Assembly (NCBI GenBank): GCA_902812495.1
Contig: CADDZR010000001.1
Coordinates: 62,001-126,000, forward strand
Direction of reading: 5' to 3'
Source: an archaeon
GTDB lineage: Archaea > Thermoproteota > Nitrososphaeria > Nitrososphaerales > Gagatemarchaeaceae
DNA length: 64,000 nucleotides
A model generated the notes under the pieces. That model saw only the letters and a list, made by a program, of their open reading frames with translations, was not told the DNA's origin and searched no databases. The position numbers and the translations under genes are program-made. This document shows, one piece after another, positions 40,491 through 49,280 of this stretch. Positions within the stretch are counted from its first letter, which is position 1, and each line of letters opens with the position of its first letter.

Positions 40491-41779
40491 GAGGTTACAT
40501 AGGCTCTTCCACGGCTGAAAGAGTACTCAACCAGTTGGAACCCCTTTCTTAACTCCCTTACCTTGGAGGCAACAGGCCCTGGGTCTTCCTTAGTTATCCC
40601 CTCATAGATTAAGTTCGCCACTTCTATCATTTCGCTTTCTTTCATACCAAGTCTTGTAAGCTCAGAGACGCCGAGCCTAATTCCACCAGGGTTTGTATAA
40701 TGTCTTCCGGCTTGCAGGTCTCCAGGTATCAGCTGTCTGTTGACGATTATATTACACAGCTCAAGTTTTCTTTCGATTTGAGTTCCATCACCAAAGCGGG
40801 TTACATCTAGAGCCACTTGGTGCGATTTCGTAAAACCTACATTTTCTCCAAGCACTTGCAATCCAAGTTCGCTTAACCTTTGAGCTAATGCCTTTGCGTT
40901 TCTTGTTACTTGGTGAGCATACTCTTTACCGAAGCGAAGGTATTCAGCAAACGCAAGTGCTTTGCCGGCGACACTATGCAAGTGATGGTTACTTGTAACA
41001 CCCGGAAAGACAGCTTGTTTAATCTCTTCAACATATTTACCATTCGTTGCTATAGCACCACCTTGAGGTCCGAAAAGTGTTTTATGCGTACTAAATGTAA
41101 GTACATCTGCACCTTCACGAAGGGGGTCTTGGAAAGCGCCACCCGCAATCAAACCTATAACATGTGCCGCATCATAACAAACCACACCTCCGTTTTCTTT
41201 TATAACATCAGCGAGTTCTCTCACAGGATGTGGAAATAAAAACAAACTTGCGCCGAACATGGCAATTCTAGGCTTCTTCCCTAGTTTTTCCAATCTTTTC
41301 TTCGTGGCATCAATGTCTATGTTCATGATGTTCTTATCAAATGCAAAATACTCAACGTCCAAATTGTGTACCAGGCCCGCCGTACCACCAAAGTCACGTT
41401 TGCCCATGGATATGTGGCCACCATTGGGTATGGATAATGCCATAAGGGTGTCACCCGCAGATGATAAAGCAGAGTAAACAGCCAAGTTTGCGGTAACGCC
41501 CGAAATCGGTCGTACATCAACGAATTCGGCCCCGAGCAATTTCTTTGCTAGGTCTATAGCAATCAACTCCACTTCGTCTATATATTTGCATCCTGCATAT
41601 ACCCTTTCACCAGGCCAACCTTCAGCGTATCTATGACCGAAGTCTGACGACAAAGCTGCCCTTACCTCTGAAGATGTTATATTCTCGCTTGCAACAAGAG
41701 GCAGGCATTCTGAAAACCATCTATGATGAGTTTCTATCTTCTCAAGCACTTGCTTAAATACAGTCTCATACTGATCCAT
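40487..41779 (-). CDS. glyA: Serine hydroxymethyltransferase
   Basis: 430 residues. PLP-fold type I with LPLVASENITSSEVRAAL at the N-terminus, GHRYAEGWPGERVYAGCKYID, YDAAHVIGLIAGGAF, the lysine motif TFSTHKTLFGPQGG, and GGIRLGVSELTRLGM. It interconverts serine and glycine while charging a folate or archaeal pterin with a one-carbon unit, which ThyX and the glycine cleavage system in this window also use. It converges on dp2 with a 4-base overlap. Confidence 0.95.
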   Translation of the reverse strand: MDQYETVFKQVLEKIETHHRWFSECLPLVASENITSSEVRAALSSDFGHRYAEGWPGERVYAGCKYIDEVELIAIDLAKKLLGAEFVDVRPISGVTANLAVYSALSSAGDTLMALSIPNGGHISMGKRDFGGTAGLVHNLDVEYFAFDKNIMNIDIDATKKRLEKLGKKPRIAMFGASLFLFPHPVRELADVIKENGGVVCYDAAHVIGLIAGGAFQDPLREGADVLTFSTHKTLFGPQGGAIATNGKYVEEIKQAVFPGVTSNHHLHSVAGKALAFAEYLRFGKEYAHQVTRNAKALAQRLSELGLQVLGENVGFTKSHQVALDVTRFGDGTQIERKLELCNIIVNRQLIPGDLQAGRHYTNPGGIRLGVSELTRLGMKESEMIEVANLIYEGITKEDPGPVASKVRELRKGFQLVEYSFSRGRAYVTS

Positions 41780-41831
41780 AAAAATTAGTTTATTCGCTAT
41801 CCTTATGAACTTTTGCCTAAGAGGTTATTGC

Positions 41832-41996
41832 ATGAGCAGCAAGAAGAAAAACACGCCGCTACCGGCCTCAAGTGCAGGTCTCTTGACTTTTTTCAACGAG
41901 GAAACAAAAGGAATAAAGATAAGACCCGAGATTGTTTTAATTGGCTCCATCGCGCTCATAGCTTTATCGATAATAATCAACGCATTTTTCAGATAG
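41832..41996 (+). CDS. secG: Sec61-beta/SecG protein translocase subunit
   Basis: 54 residues from ATG 41832, which has AAGAGGTTAT upstream; ATG 41805 would add nine residues. SSAGLLTFFNEETKGIKIRPEIV is the conserved cytoplasmic segment, and LIGSIALIALSIIINAF is the single membrane anchor. It is the small accessory subunit of the SecYE translocon. The following membrane protein gene starts 3 bases after its stop. Confidence 0.93.
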   Translation: MSSKKKNTPLPASSAGLLTFFNEETKGIKIRPEIVLIGSIALIALSIIINAFFR

Positions 41997-41999
41997 TCG

Positions 42000-43739
42000 G
42001 TGAAGTCTCTGCAGGATTCATCTGGGCTCCTTTCATCCTACTATAGGAGACTATTTGTTTTACCATCTACAGTAAGAATCGTACTATATAGTCTAATCTC
42101 AGCCTTTATCTTATCGTTTCTAATTCAGTCGAAATTTTATACTACTTTAGTACTGATTATTACTGGTGCACTATTATCAGGTGCCATCCTGACTTTTTTA
42201 GGCAAGACTTCACAGATTTCTATTCTTTCCTACAGGCGCGCAATGGGGCTAGTCTTAGTGGACTTGATAATATATACCTTCTCTCTTATTTTTGCTCTGC
42301 CATCTAGGTATGTTGGAAGTCTTCAACACATCTCTAATATTTTTGGATATGTAACATTTGTGGCGATTGGTTTTAATCTCGTAGTTATGCGCGGAGTGTT
42401 TTGCCGAAACATACTACATTCGCTAGTATTTGCTTCCGTATTTCCCGTTATGGTATACATTCTCTTATATAAGGCAGGCGCTATCCAACTTCCTTCTGGC
42501 TCTGGCTTACTTCTTGGAATACTCATATTTTCAATTTCAGGAGCCTTCCTTTCATACTTCGTCAAAAAAGACAGTATTTTAGGATACTCACCTATTGACA
42601 TACTTCAAGCATTCATCCACGCTTGGGTTGCGGGAAACGGTGAAAAACTTGAGAAGGTCTTTTCGAACAATGCTTCAAACCAAGAGGTTGAGACAACAAT
42701 TATCACATTCACAACAGACAGAACACTGTATGTTATTGTACCTGGAGTCCATCCAGGTCCTCTTGACCCTATCGGAAGCTACGATCTGCCGGAACTTGTA
42801 TTTGAAGAATTAAAAGATATGGGTCTTGCGGTAACTCTTCACGGAACAGGTAGTCATGAAAGAAATATTCCAACACATCGAGAGTGCAAAAGATATGTAT
42901 TGAATATAAGAGAGCAAATACTAAGCAAAAAAGGAGAAAAGGCAGTAGGTATAGTAGGTCCAGTGAAAACAAGTGACGGAAGATACAACGCTACAGCATG
43001 GATCATGGACAAACATACATTCGTCATACTTTCATCAGCCCCCTATGGCTCGGACGACCTTGACTCCAAGAAATTTGAGGAAGTTATACATAAATCTAGA
43101 GCGCTGGGACTAGACTGTACCATAGTGGATGCACACAATTCACTCTCTCCTGTCCGTGTTACCGAAATAAACATAAATTGGGACGAACTTTTAAGGAGAC
43201 TAGATCTTGAGGAAGAGAAAGAGTTCCTAGTAGGTTGGGCGAATTCAAATGAAATTGGTTTTCAGCCAAGAGATGACCTATTTGAGGCGGGAATAACGCT
43301 CATCCTGTTTAGGATAGCGGGGAAAGATACAGCCCTTGTTTGTGCCGACTCAAATAACTCTCAACCCGAGGTGAGGCAAGAGATAATCTCGGTTCTAGAG
43401 AAAAGAGGTGTCGAACTCATTGAGTTCTGTACATCTGACACGCACAAATCTGCTGGCAGAGGCCTCAGAACACCAAAAGGCTATTACAGTCTCGGGGAGA
43501 AAACATCGAAAGATGAATTAAGCAAATTAATTGAAAGGCTTCTTCTACTTGCTAAAGAAAGGGTCAAAGAATGTGATTGCACAATCTTATCTGTTAGGAA
43601 TACATACTCTATGGTTGGCTCTAAGGTTCTCGAGAGGCTTGCCCAAATAACAACATCTGGAGCAAAGTATGCACGAAGGTACGCGATAATAGCTTCGTTC
43701 ATCTTCATTCTGTCAATACTTTTGTTGAACCTTTTCTAA
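42000..43739 (+). CDS. DUF2070 integral membrane protein
   Basis: 579 residues from GTG. About six or seven membrane segments occupy residues 20-190, a soluble domain of some 350 residues follows, and a last hydrophobic helix (AIIASFIFILSILLLNLF) ends the protein. The soluble part has VPGVHPGPLDPIGSYDLP, HGTGSHERNIPT and VDAHNSLSP, histidine/aspartate motifs conserved in the archaeal DUF2070 family that look like a metal-dependent hydrolase site. Function unknown. It directly follows the Sec61-beta gene and precedes tmk. Confidence 0.82.
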   Translation: MKSLQDSSGLLSSYYRRLFVLPSTVRIVLYSLISAFILSFLIQSKFYTTLVLIITGALLSGAILTFLGKTSQISILSYRRAMGLVLVDLIIYTFSLIFALPSRYVGSLQHISNIFGYVTFVAIGFNLVVMRGVFCRNILHSLVFASVFPVMVYILLYKAGAIQLPSGSGLLLGILIFSISGAFLSYFVKKDSILGYSPIDILQAFIHAWVAGNGEKLEKVFSNNASNQEVETTIITFTTDRTLYVIVPGVHPGPLDPIGSYDLPELVFEELKDMGLAVTLHGTGSHERNIPTHRECKRYVLNIREQILSKKGEKAVGIVGPVKTSDGRYNATAWIMDKHTFVILSSAPYGSDDLDSKKFEEVIHKSRALGLDCTIVDAHNSLSPVRVTEININWDELLRRLDLEEEKEFLVGWANSNEIGFQPRDDLFEAGITLILFRIAGKDTALVCADSNNSQPEVRQEIISVLEKRGVELIEFCTSDTHKSAGRGLRTPKGYYSLGEKTSKDELSKLIERLLLLAKERVKECDCTILSVRNTYSMVGSKVLERLAQITTSGAKYARRYAIIASFIFILSILLLNLF

Positions 43740-43779
43740 TCCAGTAACAGATTTAGGAAGGAAAACAAGAGGGTCACTT

Positions 43780-44406
43780 GTGGCCAAAACAAGCGGCTAC
43801 TTAATAGCCATAGAAGGTCCAGATGCAGCCGGTAAAAAAACCCAAAGTTCAATATTGATCAAATGGTTTAAAGAAAAAGGAATAAAAGCTTCTACAATAT
43901 CTTTTCCCAATTATAGTACGCCTATTGGTAAAGAGATACAAGCCTTCCTTGAAAGGAAGAGAAAATATTCAGCACACGTGAGGCACATCCTTTTTGCAGC
44001 AAACAGATGGGAAAAGAGAGAAGAAATACTACGTCTGCTAGGCAGACAAACATTTGTTGTCGTAAACAGATACACTGAATCTAACATTGTATATGGTTCT
44101 GCGTACGGACTGGATCAAAAATGGCTATGGAATCTCGAACTCGGAATGCCTAAAACTGACTTGGTAATTGTTTTAGATATAGGACCAAAAGAAATGCAAC
44201 TCAGAAGGAAAGAGATGGACGTTTACGAAAAGAATATCTTGTTACAGAGGAAAGTGCGTGCATTGTATCTAGAGCTTTCAGAAAGGCACGGCTGGACTGT
44301 TGTCGACGGCAGTGCAACAATTGACAAGGTGCAATACGAGATAAGAAAAACAATAATAGAGAAATTCTCAGATTCCGTTACCGCTCTCAAGGCTGATAGA
44401 ACTTGA
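43780..44406 (+). CDS. tmk: Thymidylate kinase
   Basis: 208 residues from GTG. The P-loop is EGPDAAGKKTQSS, then FPNYSTPIGKEIQAFL (dTMP-binding region), LFAANRWEKREEI, and VVNRYTESNIVYGSAYGL (D/E-R-Y motif, here N-R-Y). The lid is short. It phosphorylates dTMP to dTDP, downstream of ThyX. It overlaps the start of the HD phosphohydrolase gene by 4 bases. Confidence 0.9.
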   Translation: MAKTSGYLIAIEGPDAAGKKTQSSILIKWFKEKGIKASTISFPNYSTPIGKEIQAFLERKRKYSAHVRHILFAANRWEKREEILRLLGRQTFVVVNRYTESNIVYGSAYGLDQKWLWNLELGMPKTDLVIVLDIGPKEMQLRRKEMDVYEKNILLQRKVRALYLELSERHGWTVVDGSATIDKVQYEIRKTIIEKFSDSVTALKADRT

Positions 44407-45674
44407 AATACGTAGCAGAAATCAGAGACCCGATTCACGGCTACATCAAGATTAGCGAAACGGAAAGAGAACTCATCGATTCACCATATCTGCAACGTTT
44501 GAGATACATAAAACAACTAGCTGGTACATATCTGGTCTATCCAGGTGCGACACATACGAGGTTTGAGCATGTGTTGGGCACAATGTATGTGGCAGGAAAA
44601 GTCTCTGAGAGACTAGAACAATTAAATGAAATCGACAGCGACACTGCAAATGAGCTCAGGCTTGCGGCATTGCTCCATGACGTAGGTCACGGCCCATTTT
44701 CACATATGTTTGATGAACTATGGGCAGAAAAGGGAATAACACATGAAGAAGTCTCTCGAGAGCTTATAAAAAGAACCGAGCTGGCTGACATACTGGTTCG
44801 TAATGGTTTCTCGCCAAAAAGGATATCAACACTAGCTATAGGAGAATATAAAACAAAGAATCGCTTCCTAAATGATGTAATCTCAGGAAGCCTGAGTACA
44901 GACATTATGGACTATCTTTTGAGAGACTCTTACTTTACGGGGGTCGAATACGGCAAAGTTGATATTCACAGAATAATAGATTCAATATGTGTCGCAGAAG
45001 ATAGACTTGCCCTTGATAAAGCAGCTTTGTATGCGTTTGAGGCTTTACTGATCGCAAGGTATGAAATGTTCAAAGCTGTGTATTTTCACAGAACTGTTAG
45101 AGCAGCACAAGTCATGTTAATTAGAGCAATGCAGCTTGTAGATGGAACAATACACTTAACTGATAGGTGGAAAAACGATACATTTCTAGGACTGACGGAT
45201 GACAACGTTCTTGCAGAACTTTGCTCTCTTGACTCAACAAAAAACGCAATGGCAAAAAAGTTTGCCAAGAATTTTATAGAAAGAAAATTATTGAAATGTG
45301 CATACGAAACGTTTCTACAACTGCGTGAAACGGACAATATAAAACGTCTTTCACCTAGGGATAAAAAGGCCGTGGAAAAACGCATTGCTGAAATGTCCAA
45401 TGTGGACGAACACTATGTGTATCTAGACGTACCGTTGGCTCCGTCCGTACCTTACACGTCTGAGAGACAGCTTTTTGAAACACTTACACTTGTCGACTCG
45501 GATGAGAAAAACTACGAAAAGGTACCTGTTGAAAAGTTACCGCTAGTTGGTGCTATCAGTGGATATCTGAACGTATTTAGGGTTTACACAACAGAAGAAT
45601 ATAGAAATTCAGTGAGAAAGGCACTTAGAGGAAAGAGTTTAACTGAGATTATCGGCTACTCGGCTGTAAGCTAA
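44403..45674 (+). CDS. HD-domain phosphohydrolase, SAMHD1/dGTPase-like
   Basis: 423 residues from TTG. Metal-binding HD residues are H (ATHTRFEHVLGT), HD (ALLHDVGHGPFSHMFD) and D (STDIMDYLLRDSYFTGVEYG). IRDPIHGYIKI at the start and the DSYFTG segment are typical of the SAMHD1/dGTPase branch, which removes triphosphate from dNTPs to limit pools or block foreign DNA replication. Coupled to tmk by overlapping frames, so a role in dNTP balance is likely. Substrate not proven. Confidence 0.85.
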   Translation: MKYVAEIRDPIHGYIKISETERELIDSPYLQRLRYIKQLAGTYLVYPGATHTRFEHVLGTMYVAGKVSERLEQLNEIDSDTANELRLAALLHDVGHGPFSHMFDELWAEKGITHEEVSRELIKRTELADILVRNGFSPKRISTLAIGEYKTKNRFLNDVISGSLSTDIMDYLLRDSYFTGVEYGKVDIHRIIDSICVAEDRLALDKAALYAFEALLIARYEMFKAVYFHRTVRAAQVMLIRAMQLVDGTIHLTDRWKNDTFLGLTDDNVLAELCSLDSTKNAMAKKFAKNFIERKLLKCAYETFLQLRETDNIKRLSPRDKKAVEKRIAEMSNVDEHYVYLDVPLAPSVPYTSERQLFETLTLVDSDEKNYEKVPVEKLPLVGAISGYLNVFRVYTTEEYRNSVRKALRGKSLTEIIGYSAVS

Positions 45675-45698
45675 AATAAACAATAAAAATAACCATTT

Positions 45699-47543
45699 GT
45701 GAACTTAAAACACATATTTCCATATTCAGAATTTAGAAAAGGTCAAGAGGAACTGATAAGGAAAGTTTATACCGTTTGTATAAATCGTAAAACATTAGCG
45801 ATAGAAGCCTTCAACGGTTTCGGTAAGACAATATGCATTGTTTGCGGAGCACTCGCAGCTGCAAAGGATATGAAGCTACGTGTTATCTATAGTTGCAGGA
45901 CAAAGAGACAAGTCGCCAGAGTCATCGAGGAATTAACTAGGGTTCAGGCCAGAATAGGCTTCGTGGCTTCCTATCTTTCTTCTAAATCCGATTATTGCTT
46001 ACTATTACCCGAAGAGCGTTTTTCGTTGCCCAAAACAATGTTTAGCCATTATTGTAATTTTAAAACCACAAATAATCTTTGTAACTACTACTTGAAGTTT
46101 TATCATTCTCATGAAAAGGCGGCAGACATAATTCAAGAACTGAGTTCAAAAATTGTACAGTATCCAGAACTTATGAGGCTTGGTGCTAAGGAGGGTTTCT
46201 GCCCCTACGAACTGCAAAAGGTTTTACTTTCATCGAGCCAGTTTATCGTCCTAACCTACGATTACCTTATTGAGGAAAAAAACTTGGACATGCTATATAA
46301 CGCTGGGTTCACCGACGGAGAAACAATAGTTGTATTTGATGAGGCTCACAACCTTGAAGATTTTATTTTCGATAAGAACATATATGAACTTGAGATTTCG
46401 GATATAACAAAGGCAGCTGATGAAATGGCAATGGTTGGCTTTAGAGAACTCTCTGACGCTTTGCGTTATATTGAAGATAAATTCGAAGCGCATATAAGCG
46501 GGAACGGCGAAGGAAAGCAGAGTATAGACAAGCTACTTCAAAGTATTTACAAAGATAAAGACAAGCTGTGGTTAAACAACATTGTCTATGAGTTAACTAA
46601 CCCTAGACAGTCAAGTTGGCTTGCAATATCTTTAAACATGGAGACACCGGTATCAACCTACAGATGCGGATTCTTTTTGAATAAAATGTTATGCAGCAAG
46701 AAACCTGTGTTATATTATTCGTCAGGGAAACTGTATCTTGCAGATCTTCAAGAAAATATCAGCCTAGCTTCTTTTCTACGGAGGTTCAGGACGGTTATCT
46801 TAGCATCAGCTACACTAAGTCCTCCAGAGCTTTTCTTAAGAAGGCTTGGTTTAGAAAGAGTAGATACATACATAGCACAAAAATCTGAATCAGTGTCATG
46901 TCTCACACTGATAGACAGATCTGTAACCACAGAATTCAAATACAGAAATTCCGACACTTATAGACGGATAGCACATAAAATATCTCTAATACTCGAAGCC
47001 GTGTCTGGTAATTCGTGCGTCTTTACAACTTCCTATTCTCAAATACACGAGATCACCGCGTTCTTACCTCAAGACATTCGTAGCAGAACTCTTTTTGAAA
47101 AGCCAGATCTAAGTCTTTTAGAGGCTTCGGAAATCGTGGACAAGCTGGCTAAGAAGAAAAACCTGGTTCTGTTCGGTGTCCAAGGCGGAAGGTTTGCGGA
47201 AGGTGAAGACGCAGCATTCGGAAACACCACGGCAGTGGTTGTAGTCGGATTGCCTATGCACCCACCAAACCCACGTCTATTCATTCGTTATCTATGGCTC
47301 AAAAACCATGGAGTTGATAACCCGCATTTTAATGCGTCCGTTCTTCCCGCCTTGAGAAAAACCATACAAGCGGCAGGTAGAGGAATTAGGTCAGAATCAA
47401 GGAAAGCAGTCATCGTGTTACTAGACAAACGATTTGACAACCCGCAACTTATTGAACTCATGCCGGAATGGATGACAGAGAATATGGTATCAAAAGATTG
47501 GGGCCCAGAGATCAAACATACAATTAGCAAGTACCTAAGCTAA
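45699..47543 (+). CDS. xpd: XPD/Rad3-like Fe-S DNA helicase
   Basis: 614 residues from GTG. Walker A is EAFNGFGKT at 36-44, deviating from the usual APTGTGKT, and the DEAH box is VVFDEAHNLED. Four cysteines C100, C119, C128 and C168 occupy the Fe-S domain positions. Helicase domain 2 ends with GQGGRFAEGEDAAF-like VQGGRFAEGED and the motif VI region AAGRGIRSESRKA. XPD unwinds DNA 5'-3' in repair. The altered P-loop keeps G-K-T, so activity is plausible. It is convergent with a RuvC-fold gene, with a 9-base overlap. Confidence 0.87.
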   Translation: MNLKHIFPYSEFRKGQEELIRKVYTVCINRKTLAIEAFNGFGKTICIVCGALAAAKDMKLRVIYSCRTKRQVARVIEELTRVQARIGFVASYLSSKSDYCLLLPEERFSLPKTMFSHYCNFKTTNNLCNYYLKFYHSHEKAADIIQELSSKIVQYPELMRLGAKEGFCPYELQKVLLSSSQFIVLTYDYLIEEKNLDMLYNAGFTDGETIVVFDEAHNLEDFIFDKNIYELEISDITKAADEMAMVGFRELSDALRYIEDKFEAHISGNGEGKQSIDKLLQSIYKDKDKLWLNNIVYELTNPRQSSWLAISLNMETPVSTYRCGFFLNKMLCSKKPVLYYSSGKLYLADLQENISLASFLRRFRTVILASATLSPPELFLRRLGLERVDTYIAQKSESVSCLTLIDRSVTTEFKYRNSDTYRRIAHKISLILEAVSGNSCVFTTSYSQIHEITAFLPQDIRSRTLFEKPDLSLLEASEIVDKLAKKKNLVLFGVQGGRFAEGEDAAFGNTTAVVVVGLPMHPPNPRLFIRYLWLKNHGVDNPHFNASVLPALRKTIQAAGRGIRSESRKAVIVLLDKRFDNPQLIELMPEWMTENMVSKDWGPEIKHTISKYLS

Positions 47544-48131
47544 GTCAGAAACAACTTTACCTTTTTTCAGTAAAATCTGTGCTGCAGCGCTTTGGTCTTT
47601 TGTCATTTTGGATCCAATCTTTTTTTGAGAAGTACCAGACTCGTTAACTAGCTCAACTTGAAAACTTTTCTTACTGGGTATTTCTAAAAGTTTTTTGGCA
47701 ATTGACAAGTCACCATTTCCGATCTTTATTTTTATAAAGTAATTCTGAAATCTTTGAATCAGCTTTTGGATCATATTTTGAAGGTGTTTTTCAGAACTCA
47801 AATTTTTTGTCCCTATATACATGTCTCCGAGTTGTATAGCTATCCCTATTCTTTTTCCTGGATCAATACCTAATGTAATTTTATTGCTTTTTATTATTTT
47901 AGAGTAAATTTGGCATTTAAATAGTAATGGCTCCTCTTCTAGTTCCTCTAAGAAAAGTACATTATTAGGTTTAAAAAGATTCAAATCCTTTTTGGTTGTT
48001 AAAACTATAGCTTCCGGATCCAATCTTTCGCCTGGTATAGAACTTAAAAAATTAATCCCGGCTGTCTTTAATAATGAAGTTATACTATAATAGGCAAATG
48101 GACTAAAAGTCGAAACGTATATTTTTCCCAT
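47535..48131 (-). CDS. RuvC/YqgF-like RNase H-fold protein
   Basis: 198 residues. The second half resembles the RuvC/YqgF resolvase fold: TLGIDPGKRIGIAI carries the first acidic residue, IKIGNGD and VELVNESGTS the second, and MTKDQSAAAQILL the last. The N-terminal 80 residues are a separate domain of unknown type (YVSTFSPFAYYSITSLL). A DNA junction nuclease or related enzyme is likely; the archaeal Hjc family is unrelated. It is divergent from the possible RecA-fold gene with a 27-base gap, and both are more AT-rich than their surroundings. Confidence 0.62.
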   Translation of the reverse strand: MGKIYVSTFSPFAYYSITSLLKTAGINFLSSIPGERLDPEAIVLTTKKDLNLFKPNNVLFLEELEEEPLLFKCQIYSKIIKSNKITLGIDPGKRIGIAIQLGDMYIGTKNLSSEKHLQNMIQKLIQRFQNYFIKIKIGNGDLSIAKKLLEIPSKKSFQVELVNESGTSQKKIGSKMTKDQSAAAQILLKKGKVVSDLA

Positions 48132-48158
48132 TCTTTTTATATTCTTTATTATTACCTA

Positions 48159-48626
48159 ATGATTATAAAGTTTTGGAAATTGAAGATTAAAGAAGGTCTA
48201 GGGTTGGCCATCGTTAAGAATAAAAAACAAACCTTAAATTTTATAAATGAAGTACTAACTACATTTTCTTTAAGTTCAAAAAAAACATTATTAATTGATT
48301 TTTTCGCTTTATATCTTTCTAATATAAATAATGAGAAAAAAAATCAAAATATTACAATAGAAATTCCTGATACTTTATTTATAACATGGTTGATAGACAA
48401 TTTAGAATATTTATTTACATTTGATATTATAATTATAAATGATATTAATGTAATATATCATGAAATGTATCAAAATAACAACGCATCTCAAACATTGTGG
48501 AAAATTTTACACACGCTTTCGATTTTGATGCAGCAAAATAAATGTTCTTGTATTGTTATTGTAAATGAAAGATATGAAAAAAGACGGAAAACATATAGCA
48601 AAATATCCAATTTTGATTTATGCTGA
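48159..48626 (+). CDS. Possible RecA/RadB-fold protein without Walker A
   Basis: 155 residues, strongly AT-rich with many Lys, Asn and Ile. Order of elements suggests the RecA core: KTLLIDFFALYLSN resembles the strand after Walker A in RadB/KaiC (VLYIDTEG), TFDIIIINDINVIYHEMY resembles Walker B (DLIVVDSITALY), and the helix-strand ILHTLSILMQQNKCSCIVIVNE resembles LxxLAxxxxxxVVITNQ. The P-loop position reads GLAIVKNKKQTL and cannot bind nucleotide normally. The C-terminal loops are missing. Family unproven; it may be a degenerate Rad51 paralogue or an unrelated lineage-specific gene. Confidence 0.55.
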   Translation: MIIKFWKLKIKEGLGLAIVKNKKQTLNFINEVLTTFSLSSKKTLLIDFFALYLSNINNEKKNQNITIEIPDTLFITWLIDNLEYLFTFDIIIINDINVIYHEMYQNNNASQTLWKILHTLSILMQQNKCSCIVIVNERYEKRRKTYSKISNFDLC

Positions 48627-48673
48627 TTATAATGTGTGAAATAAATTTATGATGTTTAATTTTATATTTAAAT

Positions 48674-49081
48674 TTACTTTGTTGCAAAAATATAAATGCC
48701 CATAATTAAACTTAAAAATAACAGAAACAAAGACAAAAGAAGATATATATTCGTAAGCCTTGGCTTAGTGGTTTGCTTCCCAGCCATGTATGAAATATAT
48801 ACTCCAAGTCCTCCTAAAGATATAACAAAAATATCAATGAAAGTTTCAGGTATTGACTGTGCTCCTAGCTGTGGATAGATTATAAAACCTTGATTAGGCA
48901 CTGGAAAGAAAACAGCATTAACCATTCCTGCCATAAATACTATTATAATTAAAATATATAAAATTTGAAGTAGATTAAAACGATAATTTATTATTTTAAA
49001 ACGGCGTTTTGACCATGACCCAAAATAATTGAAAGCTTTCATACCTATCTGTCTAATTTTTTCCCTTATCATGTTTTTCAC
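48674..49081 (-). CDS. Hypothetical membrane protein
   Basis: 135 residues. A basic N-terminus is followed by three hydrophobic segments (LLQILYILIIIVFMAGMV, FIDIFVISLGGLGVYISYMA and IYLLLSLFLLFLSLIMGIYIF), with a short loop NAVFFPVPNQGFIIYPQLG probably outside. Not recognised. AT-rich like its neighbours. Its start overlaps the end of the next upstream gene by 29 bases, suggesting cotranscription. Confidence 0.6.
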   Translation of the reverse strand: MKNMIREKIRQIGMKAFNYFGSWSKRRFKIINYRFNLLQILYILIIIVFMAGMVNAVFFPVPNQGFIIYPQLGAQSIPETFIDIFVISLGGLGVYISYMAGKQTTKPRLTNIYLLLSLFLLFLSLIMGIYIFATK

Positions 49082-49280
49082 GCATCATTCCTAATATATC
49101 CCTCACCCATTGACCGGTATATTCGTTTTTCTCTAGCTTATCAAAGAAGTCTTTCCAACTCAATTCTCCGTACGCCCTTTTCCACATTTTATAAGCTTCC
49201 ATTACTTTCAGATATGCTTCATTATGATAGACACAAAAACCCGTTTCATTCGCTTCTTTGTTACAAGCCTTGCACCGCAT
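49053..49280 (-). CDS. Small zinc-finger protein
   Basis: 75 residues from ATG 49280. CKACNKEANETGFCVYHNEAY gives a C-x2-C-x9-C-x2-H zinc site. The remainder (YLKVMEAYKMWKRAYG, LSWKDFFDKLEKNEYTG) is helical with conserved-looking aromatics. Similar proteins of unknown function occur in crenarchaea and thaumarchaea. It overlaps the end of the topoisomerase gene by 20 bases. Confidence 0.65.
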   Translation of the reverse strand: MRCKACNKEANETGFCVYHNEAYLKVMEAYKMWKRAYGELSWKDFFDKLEKNEYTGQWVRDILGMMREKHDKGKN

